A stretch of DNA of 64,000 nucleotides from contig LR746268.1 of the NCBI GenBank assembly GCA_902729315.2, positions 4,829,501 to 4,893,500 on the forward strand, in the 5' to 3' direction. The notes under the pieces are model-generated. The model made no database searches. It saw only the letters and a list, made by a program, of their open reading frames with translations, and was not told where the DNA came from. Source of the stretch: Spirodela intermedia (taxonomy: Eukaryota > Streptophyta > Magnoliopsida > Alismatales > Araceae). Numbering within the stretch: position 1 is the stretch's first letter; each line of letters starts with the position of its first letter. The position numbers and the translations under genes are program-made. Shown piece after piece: positions 1 through 12,700 of this stretch.

Positions 1-683
1 TCGTCGGCGGGTATCTCGGGGAGGAGAAGGCCGACAAGGCCGTCGAAGTCTTCCACCACATGGTGAGGAACGGCTTCGAGCCCGTGCTGCCGGTCTACAA
101 CATCATCATGAAGGAGCTCTGCGGGACCAACAGGGTCTGGCAGGCGGTGGCCCTCTGGCTCTTCTACCTCTCGGAGAGGAAGACCGAACTTCATCGTGAT
201 GCCGGAAAGGCGGAGCTCCTGGCGGCGGCGCGGAGGAGCTCCGATCGGGGATCGGTGGGGGAGGCGGTGCGGTGCCTCCTCGCCATGGGCGGCGGCGACC
301 GCGCCCCCCTACTCTACACCAGGTGGATGATGGGGCTCTGCCGGGTCGGGCAGATAGCGGAAGCTTACACCATCTTCTCGGCCCTCTGCGAGCAGGACGC
401 CGACGTGGGACCTCCGATGTGCGCGCGTCTCATCCAGAGCTTCTGCAGAGGGGGGAGGACGGAGTGGGCACTGGAGGTCATGGAGTTCTCGTTGAGGAAA
501 GGGATCTCCTTCGGGAGGCCTGTGGGCAACAGGGTCCTCAAGTTCCTCTGGGACAAGAACAAGAAGGACGCACTGAAGCTCGCCGGCCGTATGAGCCGCA
601 CCGGATATGCTCTCGACGTCTACCTTCGGAAGCCTATGAAGCATCACCTACGCAGCTACGGGCTCTGTGCTGACGTGGGTTGA
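1..683 (+). CDS. P-class pentatricopeptide repeat (PPR) protein, 3' end only
   Basis: The reading frame is already open at base 3 and runs to a TGA at 681-683, so the gene begins left of the window and only its last ~226 codons are present. The protein is helical, with the ~35-residue periodicity of PPR motifs, for example KAVEVFHHMVRNGFEPVLPVYN, split here as KAVEVFHHMVRN and GFEPVLPVYN, then RWMMGLCRVGQIAEAYTIF and ARLIQSFCRGGRTEWALEVM. PPR proteins bind single-stranded RNA in mitochondria or plastids and act in its editing, splicing or stability. There is no E, E+ or DYW extension after the last motif, which fits the P class. The coding sequence is strongly GC-rich and uninterrupted, as is usual for PPR genes. 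The RNA target cannot be told from this fragment. The stop faces the 3' end of the KING1-like gene. Confidence 0.85.
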   Translation, partial: VGGYLGEEKADKAVEVFHHMVRNGFEPVLPVYNIIMKELCGTNRVWQAVALWLFYLSERKTELHRDAGKAELLAAARRSSDRGSVGEAVRCLLAMGGGDRAPLLYTRWMMGLCRVGQIAEAYTIFSALCEQDADVGPPMCARLIQSFCRGGRTEWALEVMEFSLRKGISFGRPVGNRVLKFLWDKNKKDALKLAGRMSRTGYALDVYLRKPMKHHLRSYGLCADVG

Positions 684-1116
684 CGAGGAATTCTCGTCAT
701 CGACGGCCTGCGCTGACTTTTTGTTCTCTTTTTTCCTGAGTTAGATCTAGCTCGTGGCGTTCGTCGACCATGCTCATTCATTTTTCAATACGCCAGCATT
801 TGGATTTCCCTTGAGAAGGTGTGGCTGTTTATATGCCATCTGCCGGCCGAATTGATTCACTTTGTTACCTACAACGAGTCGTACGCATGCTAACTCATCT
901 TCCTCGGACAACCAACCAACCACCGGTGGAACCTCTGAGACTCTTGTACCCAGAAGAAGGCCGACGAAGAAGGCTTTCCTTATCAATAGTCAACGCCATA
1001 CAATAGGATAAGTCAAACGCCGCACAAAAGTTCTATCATCGGGGGAGGGGTTGACCCAGGAGACCCTGAATAACGCCGTTCGTGGGATAGGCCCATCCTC
1101 TCATGTCTGGTGTCTT
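684..1116. other. Convergent intergenic space, PPR 3' end and KING1 3' end
   Basis: This 433-bp stretch lies between two convergent stop codons and should hold both 3' UTRs. I see no conserved coding sequence. Short open frames here have no family resemblance. Confidence 0.6.
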
Positions 1117-4100
1117 TCAGACTCGGCTGTTCTGGGGCAGGGGGACAACCCCGTCGAAGAAATCCCCGAAGTAGTGCCGTGGCTCGTGGACCAGCTTGGA
1201 GATTATGTCCCTGAGGGTGATCACCCCCTCGACGAGGCCCTCCTCGTCGACAACGTAGATCCTGTGGATCTTGTGGGCATCCAGCCGCAAGATCACATCT
1301 TTGATCGTGTCGTCTCTCCTGCAGGTGATCACGCCGAGGAGCATGGGCGATGTCTCCCCATGCTCCTCCAGGTGCTTTCTGACGGCCGTGAGGAAGTTCT
1401 TGGCGGTGATCGATCTGCAAAAGAGTCGGATAATTCCAATGGAGGATAAGATAAGGTTTCCCATGAAAGCAGGAGGTCAGTACTTGAGTTTTCATAATCT
1501 GGTTTTCACTGATCATGTCATTACATGCCTGCCCCATTGAATGCAGGAGATAGAGATGAGAGAGAGAGAGAGATGAGAAAGAGAGAGAGAGAGAGAGAGT
1601 GCAGACCTGTAGTCCTTGTATATCTCAGGGGCTGTGAGAAGGTACTGGACATCTCTGATGCTAATGTTGCCCACGGGCTTCTTCCCGCCATCATCAATAA
1701 CGGGAAGCCCTCCGATTCCCTTTGTTCTCATCAACTGGAAAGCCCTGAGAACTGGTTCGTCCTCTCTTACCTGCAGAGCTCATGAGGACATGTTAAACAT
1801 TGCTGATAACCACAATGCCTGGTCACAGACATCTTCAGACTCGCATTTGAGATCCAAACTGGCCAATCTAACTATAAAAAGAAACTGGTGGGTAGTTGGC
1901 CATGAGAAAAAATAGGATCCATGTGAATGAACAGGGGCTTAGATCCAGGGGAAGAAGGAAGAACCTTGACAAGTTTACTGGGCTTCATGATGGGGAGCCC
2001 GAGCTCGAAGAGCCTTTTGGTGCCCCAGTTCTCAAACCAGTGGAGCCCAACGCATTCTGCAAGCATGTGAACTACAGAAGACTGGGTTATGATGTTGTCG
2101 ATCTTCCCCTCGCCAAGATCAACGACCGGAAGGCTCTTCATTCTGTACTTGGACAGAAGCAGGAGCATTGTCAGAAGAGAATCAGAGCTCTGCAGGGCAA
2201 GAAATGGCGCCCAGCGGAATGATCCTGAGATGTCTTCAACCTGTAAAAACAGACACCTTTTTTAAGAAAAATGTGATGCCTTTAGACAGAAGGTCTGATA
2301 ATTAGATGGGAATCCAAAAATTAATTCCATTCATGATGCAATCACGAATTTGACCTTCGTAGACTTGTAAATTTCCGAAGAGGCCAGATTTTCAAAGAAA
2401 CTCCCCCCCATGGATTCGGCTGCTTCAGGTCCAGAATCTGCAGGTCCAAGTGCATCACTGATTCCGCCAGCAGCAGCAGGGGCATTGCTGGCTTTTGAGG
2501 GCGCTGGTGTTCCCAACGTCACCGAGCCAAGGGCTGCGGCTAACCCCCCTGCGGCTCGTCCTGCTTTTGGAGAGCCAGCCATGATCTCAAGAGCCGCGAC
2601 TTCAGACTGCAAAAGAGGGCGAGCCATGAAATCTCCAAGTTCCCAACTGAAGGAAGTAAAGTGATTTTAACCTAAAACAGAAAAAAAAGGAGGGCATGCA
2701 TTTCTCGTAGCACGATTTCTAAAAGCTTCAGTCAGAGGTGCCTGAAAAGACAGTAATATGTTTTACACGAGCCCATGTTTTAGACGATCATAATATATTC
2801 GTAATTCTCCAACTCGTATGTGGAATCCTACCATCTCGTGGAGAAGATCATTCACGCACACAAAAAAATCCACCTCTGTGTTTTATTCAAATTATATAAA
2901 GCCTTATATTTTATGTGAAACCTCCATCCACCTGCTCATTTATCATCTAAATGTGTCATTCAATAGGAAAAGTTCTTCAAGTTATTGCTGATTACCAATA
3001 TGGGGAAGAGGAACCTGTAATAGTCTATCCACTTACAGTTAATTCATCAACAGTTTGTTCTGCCAGGGTTAATCCATTCTTCTCCCTAACAAAATCATTT
3101 CCGATAATAAACGTTGTAGGCTGACTCAATCAATATTATGCGGAATCAAAACCATGATTACTGACGAAATAACTCTTAGGATTCACAACACTCTACCGGG
3201 ATAAGAGCTCTTCAAATTTATTTTTGACAAAGTAACTAATTTCCCAGATGAAACCTAGATTGGTTGATTTGAATAAATAATACCTACACCTTCACCTGTA
3301 TACAAACTTTCAGCCAATTTTATTTTTTTTTGGCAGTTTTAATAAGAGTTTTTAGTGGTAGATTTTCTTTTGTCGTTCATAAGTAATCTTCCGACTTAAC
3401 ATACTTAAAACCATTTGAAAATTGCTTTCTTTTGAAAATATTTTTCCTTTGTGGTAGATTTTAATAACAGTTTTTGGACATGCAGAAAACTTTTGTCGTT
3501 CATAAGTAATCTTCCGACTTTACATACTTAAAACCATTTGAAAATTGCTTTCTGATTTCACATACAGCTTACACTGAAACAGTTTGATGTTCAAACCTGG
3601 TGAAGAAGCCATACGGCAATTCCTGCAAATTCAACAATGCCAATGTACCGGTCAATCCAACTGGCATCTTCTGGAGAATTTACATTCCTCACAGGTGCAC
3701 TAAGGATTTTATGCTTGGACAGTATTTCAACAGCCGTGGCCAGACTGGCATCCGAAGGGATCTCGATTACTGAATAGACGGTCAGAAAACAAAAAGATAC
3801 AAACATCAGATCCAACACTCAGTATCATTTATAAATATTTCAACGAAACCAATTTACTGAAAACATAGCAGAGTAGTGAAATTATGTTCAGATAAAATGA
3901 AGAATAAATATAGTAGTCGAACCAAACATCAACCTTAACAATGAAATTAATCTATATTTAGTTTTTTTTCTCTCTTTTGTCTATTATACAAACCATATTT
4001 CTCTGGCAAATAAACTGCAAACAAGTTAAACATGCAAGATGATGTTTTCGCAGAATAGAAATGCCCATGTAGACACCAGTCTTCAGGATACCTGTGTGTA

Positions 4101-5784
4101 TAAGTATTGAATACGTTGATTCCTTACATATTAAACCTTCAGTATACGAGAATATACATGCACACGAGCATAAAAGATACAGCCTAGTGTTGCTGAAATC
4201 TCAACATAGTAAAAAAAATATATCTTTTAGTTCTGTGATACATTTATCATTATTTTGCAAGAGCAGAATCTAAAAGCAGACAATGGAGGGATCTGGTTGG
4301 CATCAAACAATCAAGGATAGGCATACAAAATTTTGAAATATCCTGCTATATGGACTTTTTAACTGTTTCATTTTAGTGTCTTTAGTTCTTCTATCTAAAA
4401 AAAATCTTAGTCCAACAGGGTGCAACGTGTAGTCTTTTCGAGGCTTTTTTTCCTTAGACAACATTCCTTACGGAAATCACATACAGGATCCTATGCCTGG
4501 TCTCAGAGAGGTTTTCTGGGATGCTCAGCCCCCACTCCCCTCTCGCTCTATATCATCTGACCTGAATCCATGGGGGATGTGGTGCAGTCTGATACATTTA
4601 TGTTTTTACTGATATTTAAGTCCAGACCTATCATTGACAGTGCCAAAAGCCCTGCCTATAGTTTGAACCTCCTTTTTAGCCATTAAATTCACCAGAATAT
4701 TGCTTCACTGTGATCTACTGATAATCATTAATGTTATTGTACAATTTGTGCGGCATTTCTACCCGATCTTCTAGCGATGAGAAAATGAGTTAAAACGAAC
4801 GCCTAGCACGATTATTTTCATTCTTCTCTGAGTTATCAAACGATCTCTACATTTGAAATACATTTCTCAACACTCAGAGCACAAGAAGAGGTACCACCGC
4901 TGAGTGTTCCATCGAAAAAGGCAAGAATAACTTTAAGACGGTAGTGAATACCAATTTCAGTGAACAGCACATCTATACCATATATAATACTTCCATATCA
5001 TGTGACATGTGGTCGCATCGTACTCCAAAGAATACAAGTTCGGAAACAAAACAGCTCATCCAGGATCATACATATTATGAGTTCGTAATTTCACCTGTGG
5101 ACTTATTTGAATTCTATAATAGACCTACATCTGAACATCGTGAATGTCATTCAATATTGATAAAGTTTCTCACCAATGTCTGAACTCCTGATCGAATGTT
5201 TATTTTCGATACCTCGTAAAAATTTCCTCACGAATGCGAGCATTCGACAACCAATTGTTCGATCTATGTCACCTTAATATGCCGTAAAACAGTAATCTTC
5301 CAAGTCTTTCAGTTATTTTTCATCGATGTACTACCCGCAGAGACTCCTATGCTCAAAGGCGGTGAAGAAAACACCGATCGGAGCGGGGGGGCCTAAAATT
5401 TCGATGAGTTAATTGGATAAAAGATAAAATAAAAAAAGGAGATCAGGAACTAGGAAAAAGGGCGACACATCAGTTCACCCTCCTCTACGAAGCGCAACCC
5501 TGCCTTCTTCCTCGAATACCACCCAACCAATGACACAGATCAGACACACGAGGCGAGGGGGAGAGACAGAGAGTGTGCAGAGGGCAAGGAATAGAAGAAT
5601 CTGACCGACCTTGGGAAGGAACGGATGGGAAGGACGAGACGGGAACGCCGTCGAAGCAGGAGTTGAGCTTCTCGGATGGGCTGAGAAGGGGCTCAACCTG
5701 GACGTCGTTCCACAGATCCTCCAAGCGGTGGCCAATCTCCGCCTCCGGGCTCGCTGACCTCGCGCTCCCCGGCGGTGTCTCCAT
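1117..5784 (-). CDS. KING1: SnRK1 regulatory subunit gamma-type protein, four CBS domains (KING1-like)
   Basis: Exons, in gene order, are 5610-5784, 3597-3769, 2355-2606, 1965-2240, 1607-1770 and 1117-1414. All phases close, giving 445 aa against about 424 in Arabidopsis KING1. The N terminus (SPEAEIGHRLEDLWND) and C terminus (YFGDFFDGVVPLPQNSRV) closely resemble KING1. Four CBS domains follow in order: around residues 55-120 (ASWIDRYIGIVEF), 205-285 (LLLLSKYRMKSLPVVDLG), 300-360 (GIGGLPVIDDGGKKPVGNIS) and 375-440 (IHRIYVVDEEGLVEGVITLRD). Proteins of this family associate with the energy-sensing SnRK1 kinase; CBS pairs are adenine-nucleotide-binding folds. Residues ~117-190 are an Ala/Gly/Pro-rich linker encoded by exon 3. 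The ATG at 5784 is chosen because it precedes the conserved N terminus. The gene is divergent from the ELMO gene. Confidence 0.93.
1554..1600. repeat. Interrupted (GA)n microsatellite in KING1 intron 5
   Basis: Mostly GA dinucleotides with two ATGAGA interruptions. It lies a few bases inside the intron from the donor of exon 5 at 1605-1606, so the pre-mRNA reads as a CU-rich tract right after the 5' splice site. Confidence 0.9.
3368..3554. repeat. Direct duplication of about 64 bp, period 123 bp, in KING1 intron 2
   Basis: The segment beginning TTTTGTCGTTCATAAGTAAT occurs at 3368-3431 and again at 3491-3554. The two copies differ by about one base. The flanking GTGGTAGATTTT is also repeated, so this is a local tandem duplication. 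It is recent by its identity and no function is visible. Confidence 0.85.
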
Positions 5785-6761
5785 CTTCCGACAATGAGAA
5801 CCTTCCTCTTCTCGATCACCACAGCCCCCCCCCCCGTCCTGTCTCTCTACAGCGGGTGCTGTAACGATCGCCGATGGAGCGGGGATGATAACAACCCCCC
5901 GACCCCCCTCCGCGCAGAGGACGGCGGCGCTGAGTGACGTGGCATGTCCGCTTTGTACCCGCGAAGGATCCGAAAACGTTTCCCGCCCCCGACACGGAGG
6001 ACTCGGTCTTATCGGCGGCCGGGTGCCACCTGTCGACCGGGAAACCATTTTGGAAATGCTTTCTGAAGGCACCCTGACTGAATTTCTCTTATCATTAAAT
6101 AATCCCCAATTTACTCGATAATGTCATCAACGTGCCAGCTTAACTTCCATGGTGTTAGAGTTCTCGTTAATACGCAAATCTTTTTTGCGGAGACTGCTTT
6201 ATTTTTTATTTTTTTTAAAACAAAAGTCCTCGAAGGAAAGAATTTCGGTTCGCCGTGCACAGAGTCGGCACATGGTCGCTGTCTCCGACCGCTGCGGACA
6301 GCGGGTGTGACGTACGTTCGGTCTACGTGGGCTGCTCTCATCGGCCGTTTTGTATGGGTCGCATCTCCATCGCTACGGACGGACGATGGTGGCGCCTCTA
6401 GGGATGGGTCTGGTTGGCGTACTTGGGAGGGGTATGTCCGGTATTTGGTGTAACATTGGGGTAGGTTGGACATTAGCTTGAGTTTTTAAGTCCTGCGGAA
6501 ACCGCGAAGACGCCGACGAGTCGTACTATTTTCTTGTTTGGTTTCCTTTTACGGTGGCTGCGGCATTCCCTGTTCCTCGTTTGTTTTGGCCGTGGCTGCT
6601 GTGTTCGTCTTCGGAGCAGATGGGCGCGGAGAGGAGCAGGGGGAGCTGCGTGGCGGCGATCCGCCCGCCGCAGTCTCTCACGAGTTGCGCTCACGCGGTG
6701 GCAACACCTTCAGGTTCCCTCCCTTGTCCTTTTCTCCGCTATCCTCGTCGCATCGGGGACA
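5785..6761. promoter_or_regulatory. Divergent promoter region, KING1-like and ELMO genes
   Basis: The two start codons are separated by 977 bp. The region is GC-rich on the KING1 side (about 5785-6030) and again at 6240-6420 and 6560-6760. A TGGGCT element (site II type) occurs near 6327. The stretch before 6762 must include the 5' UTR of the ELMO gene. No clear TATA box was identified for either gene. Open frames here have no family match. Confidence 0.5.
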
Positions 6762-9700
6762 ATGTTCTCGACTGATGGATTATTCTCTCGTGTCGATTCT
6801 GGTGAGTGTCTTGGATCGGTGCCGGTACCGATGACAGCTCGTTTTTTTTTTTTTTTCTACTTATCTCGTTCTCGTGAGCAGCGTGGGCGATCTGAGAGTG
6901 TTCCTTCAATATGCGTCAATTACGCGAATAATTTTTTCTTAATGCATCGATCGCCTCGCATTTTTCTCCTCTCTCTCTTGAATTCTATTATCTTTTTCTC
7001 TGGTTCCGAATTGCAACTTATCTCCTCTTGGTAATTGTGGAATGACCAGTGTTTTGTGTGAAATCTTCTTCAGATTTTACGGCTGCAGTATTTTTTATGC
7101 AAAGAAGAAATAAATCAGTCCCTGGCCGGCGACACCGTCGCATTTTTTTGCATCTTTTCTCCCGAGTACAAATATATTTTTTCTTTGATTCTGAATTACA
7201 TTTTTTCTCCTTTTTAGGAAATCCTGTTAATCTTGAAATGGTCGGTGCTTTGTGTGCAATATTTTCTGATTTTACTTCTACAGTTTTTTTCATGCGAAGA
7301 AAAAATAAATCAGTTACTGGCCGGTGACACCGTCGCATTTTTTGCCTCTTTCCCCTGAATACTAATATTTTTGTCTGGTTCTGAATTGCAACTTATATCT
7401 TGTTTTTGAAAAAATAGCGGCAATTGAGGAATGACCGGCGTTACGTCTACTGTTTTTTTCATGCGAAGAAAATAGAAATCAGTCCCCGACCGGCGATACA
7501 CACATTTTTTGCCTCTTTCTCTTGAATACCAATATCTTTTTCTCATGTTCGAAATTGCAATTTTTCTCTTTTTAAAAAAAATTGTGGTAATTGCGGAATG
7601 ACCGGTGTTTTGCGTGCAATCCTCTTCTCAATTTACGTCTGCAGTTCTTTTCGTGCGAATAAAAAATAAATTAGTCCCTGACCGATACCCCTCGCATTTT
7701 TTGCCTCTTTCTCCCAAATACTAATATCTTTTTAGTAGGTTCTGAATTCGAAATTTTCTATCTTTTTAAAAAAATCCTGGTCATTGAGGATTGGCCGGTG
7801 TTCTGTGTGGAATCTTCTTTTGATTTTACATGTGCAGTCTTTTTCATGCAAAGAAACATTAAATCAGTCCCTGACCGACGACACCCTCACATTTTTTTGC
7901 CTCTTTCTCCTGAGTACTGATATCTTTTAGTCTGGTTCCGAATTGCGTAGAAAATCCTGGTAGTTGAGAAATGGCCGGTGTTTTGTGCGCAATCTTCTTC
8001 TGATTTTACATCTACAATTTTTCTAGTGCGAAGACAAAAGAAATCAGTCCCTGACTGACGATGCTCTCATATTTTTGCCTCTTTCTCCCTTATACTGATA
8101 TCTTTTTCTCAGTTCCGAATTGAAAATTTTCTCTTTGTCCTGGTAATATAGGAATAACCAGTTTTTTGTGCGCAATCTTCTTCTGATTTTACATCTACAG
8201 TTTTTCTCATGCGAAGAAGAAATAAATCAGTCCCTGACTGATGACACTCTGGCATTTTTTTCCTCTTTCTCCTCTGAATACCCTCGCATGCGAGAGTCAA
8301 CGACACCCTCGCATTTTTTGCCTCATTCTCCTAAAGACGAATATCTTTATTCCTAGTTCCGAATTGCTGTTTTTTTCATTTTTAAAAAAAATCCTGGTAA
8401 TGGAGGAATGACCAGTGTTTTGTGGCAATGTTCCTCTGATTTTACATATAAAATTTTTCTCATGCGAAGAAAAAATAAATCAGTCCCTCACCGATGACAC
8501 CCTGTCCCAATCAGGTCTGTTTTGGTGGATAATCGAAGCTTTTTATTTTACTGCAAGTCGAGAGAGACTTAGTACCTTGTTATTTTTACTTTGGTTAATT
8601 GTCAAAATATCTAAACAGTCGAAGTATGCATAGTTTCTGTTTTCATGTCTCTCATGTGAGACAGATTGTTTCCTGTCGATAGCTGTGGGGTAGGCATTAC
8701 AGTTGCAATTGAATTTCCACTGTTGTTGCTGATTGTCGTGGGTGAGAAAACCCTCAGAGGATGGGGACAAAGGTGGAGAGAAAATGAAATCACACACTTA
8801 ATTGATGCTAAGGTTTGGTATTTATACTGGACCTACATTACACAGATGAACCAGACCCATACCTGGCCAATTCAACAGTGAACCGGACCGGGCTGAACTA
8901 GTCTGAAGTAAGAGAAAATTCAACACACTTCAACACTAATAGTTCCAGTGATCACCGAAATTGCTCTTATCAGGGGAGATTAAACCTTATTCACCTCTCG
9001 GTATCAACTTTATGAGTTGTAAATGATGAGTGAACATTGAGAGTCAAATTTTCTATGTAGTTCTTTGTCGAATCAACTTTTATGATTCTCACACTTCCCT
9101 CTTCCCAGGGCATATAAATTTCGTGGGAAGTCGCAAAAGAATGCCTTTTCAGTTTTATGTGGTGTTGGTTTTTTTTCTGTTCTACTGTGGAATGTGTACC
9201 ATGCACTAAGGTGCCAGAGCGCCGGCTCTGATGGTCCATGTGCTTAATTTAGTCCGATTGACCTCTACAATCTTTCCATAGCGTTTCTTGAAGTTTTCCT
9301 TTGCTTTTTGGCTGCAGATGATGCAACGTGTGGATCACCAAGATGGATTGGAAGGAGTCTTTCCTGTGTATGCATCAAACGAAAAGGAGCTTATGAGCGC
9401 ATATGGGGCAATTTGACGCCGTTACAGGCACATTTCTTTTCATAATACTCCTTTGTTATTACATACAAAGGATTTTTTGGTTTATCATATACTGAGAAAT
9501 GAGTCACTAAAAATTCTTTGATGTTGAGACTTGTATTTTGCATCCGTACTATTAATGTTTCGTGTTTCAAATGCTCAGTTTGTTTGACTATTCTACATTT
9601 ACTGTAACTGTTAGTTTTGCCCCTTTGGCATCTTCAATGTCCACCTTTAGATGTCACAGAGTTCACCTAAATTATCCACCTTCATAAACTCTGAGAGAAT

Positions 9701-12700
9701 GGGCATCCGCTGAAAAATTACGTGATTCACAAAAGGCACAACTGTTCCCTACTTGGACAGATTTATGCCTTAGGAGAAAATGTTCCCCTTCATAAATGCT
9801 AGCTTCACGAAAGTATTGGTGTCAAGAATGGTCTTCATGAATTCAGCATTGCATCAGATAGATCCCAGATGCCCTTGGGTAGTGCCAAAAGAAAGGATGG
9901 AAGACTAGGAGGGAACGGAGATGGCTCCTTGGGTAGTGCCAAACGGTTTGTGCATTTACAATAATTAAAAGGATTAGTGGCATCCTTGGGTTTTGATTTC
10001 ATTAATGAACGAAAAAAATATACGAAAGCATCTAGGACTCTACTTCGGGAATTTGAATGTGAATGGACTGGAATGCCACCACGTGAAGCCAAAAGGCTGT
10101 ACTATTTACCCTACATTATTCCACCGTTTCTTAGAGACATATTAGCTGAGATGTTACTCATTTTATCTGTTCGAATTTTAAAAAAGCTCGACTTAGCTAT
10201 GGCTGGAGTTCTATTCCTTAGCGTTTGAACATTTGCTGGTTTTCTTACCTCAGGTTCCTTGATATTGGGCAAAAGACAATTTATTCACCTGGCTAACTCA
10301 TAGTCTGTCATTCTTGTGTGACTGATGGAAATATTCAACTTGTCTTTCTGGACTGATTTTACTGTTTCAAGTATGAATCTATATCTCACGATGAAGTTTG
10401 ATGCTCTGATTTTTTTTAATGCTTTCCTTTTTTTCATTTATGCTTACATTGACCTAGTTGATATGAATGTATCACAGGAAGAAAGACTAAAACGATTAAG
10501 GCAGCGTACACAGGTTTCATTCGATTCGTCTAGGAGAGATCACCAGGTGAATCTCTAGATTTCACTTCACGAAGTATCCAAGTGTATCGGCGCTTTTATC
10601 CCATGTTGTCGCTAGTCGCTAGTATTTAATGTCTTTCTGGCAAGTAATGTGATCACCGTTATTTCTGTGCCACATCTCTCCATCGGTTTCCTTAGCTACC
10701 CATAAATTTGAAAAATAGGTGTTTTTATCAGATAGAGGATAGTATTGCAAATCTTCGTTTCAAGCATACTCGCAACTGCACTCTTTGAGAAGTCACCGAG
10801 ATATTGGTCTTTGTCTCTAATTATAGATTCAGAATCATGAAATTTCAAGAGTACGGCAAGGATTTTTTATTCATAAACTTTTTCTGACAGGAGGCATTAA
10901 AATCCCTTTGGTACGCAACATACCCAGATCAAGAACTCCACGGCTTGATATCTGATCAATGGAAGGAGATGGGTTGGCAAGGAAGAGATCCTTCAACCGA
11001 TTTCAGGTTGATTTTATCTTTTTATTTCAGCATTATGTACACTTATGTTGCATAACTTTTTCTTTGCTAAGCTTTGTGATTCCTTTTGTCTAATAGGGGG
11101 GCTGGATTCATTTCACTAGAGAATTTACTTTTCTTTGCAAAGACATTTTCTGTAAGATCTCCACTCTTTGACCTGTCTATTGAATTTCCTTTATGGATGT
11201 TATAAGCTTTTTCTGTACTATGTTAACCAGGATTTATAGCAGTATTGTACTTTTTTCAGTCCATAAAATGTTTTCGACAACTTCAGTCGGGGTGTATTCC
11301 AATGGGAAGATGTCAATTAGTATCGCCAGAACATCTCAGTTGTGAAGTAGAGTCAACCCCAAATTCTAAGGCGTCGATCGATTAGTGGTTATTCAGACTT
11401 GAGGGAAAATAGATGTTTTATTTATTTATTATGTGAATGCCTTACAAATTGACATTACGTCCAAGTCAATCATGCTATTATGTTTCTCAATCCAATTCAA
11501 CTTTGGATTTTTACAGGTATCTTTTCAGAGACTTTTAAATAAAGCGGGGGGAAAGCGAGCTACGTGGGAGTATCCATTTGCTGTTGCCGGTGTAAATATA
11601 ACATTTATGATTATGCAAATGCTGCAACTCCACTCGTGTAGGTTATCCTATCCCTCATTTTTAGAAGTGGGAAAACTAAGAAATATAGTTGAGGGTACTA
11701 GATCTTGGATAAAAGCATGACACTATTAAGATTCTCTTTCAAAACCAAAATGATCTCATACGATGGTCTTTCATACAGTGTTAGATAATTAACTGGATGC
11801 ACCTTAATTTCCGAAACACGTACTTGGATATTTTGGTACATCACAAGTAACTTGGATGCATCACAAGTAAAAATCTCAGAAGACAGTCTTAGGGCCATAA
11901 CATATCAATTTTAGTTTCAAAAACTCTCATTTTCTGGGTTTTTTATGGTTATGTTTCCTTTCTAACCAGCACTCGCACAGATAATTAAATTGAAACAACT
12001 ATAGGAGAGGGGAGGCACATGAGATTGTCAGGTTGAAGTTATACTTTTAAGTATTAGTAATGTTTGGGTTGCCTGAACTGAATTTCCTTTTAAATTCTTG
12101 AAAAGCATCTGTGGTTTGGATGTCTAGCGATCATGAGATTCAAACGTACTATAGAGATCAGAGTTTCATCCACCATCCTTTCAACCTTATCCCTGAGAAT
12201 GATTTTTTTTTTTATCTTTCCATCAATATCAGGGGTGTCCGTGGGGCCTATCCGAAAAAACAACGCGGCTCAGGACCAAACCCTCATGAAACCAAGGTGT
12301 AGCCCAACCTGGCCCCCACACCTGCATTCCCAACAAGAGTGTCTCGGTGGTGGCTCGCTGGTGGATGCCGGGGCAGTTGCTGTTGGGGCTGGGGGCTGCT
12401 GGGCCCAGCATGCTGTAAAGTCAAGGAACTTCGTCAGATCAGTTTTCACCCAGATGCTGTCAGGTTGGTTCGCATATCTATGCATGATATTCCATGCATA
12501 TGATCTATAATGTGTGATTTTTCTCATTCTTTCCTGATTTGGTTGGTTCCAGAGGATGAATGGGCATTCGACGTGCTCTACTGCGTCGCATTCATGGTCA
12601 TGGACAAGCAATGGCTCGAAAAGAACGCCTCTTACATGGAATTCAACGTGAGTCCTTCAGCCATGGATGATCCCTCTTCTTCACCCCTGGTATTGTTCTC

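Noticed and set aside
6930-8510. Possible CRISPR-like array
   Set aside because: The repeated unit is long and continuously similar with no unique spacers, and the genome is a plant's. It is an ordinary diverged tandem repeat.
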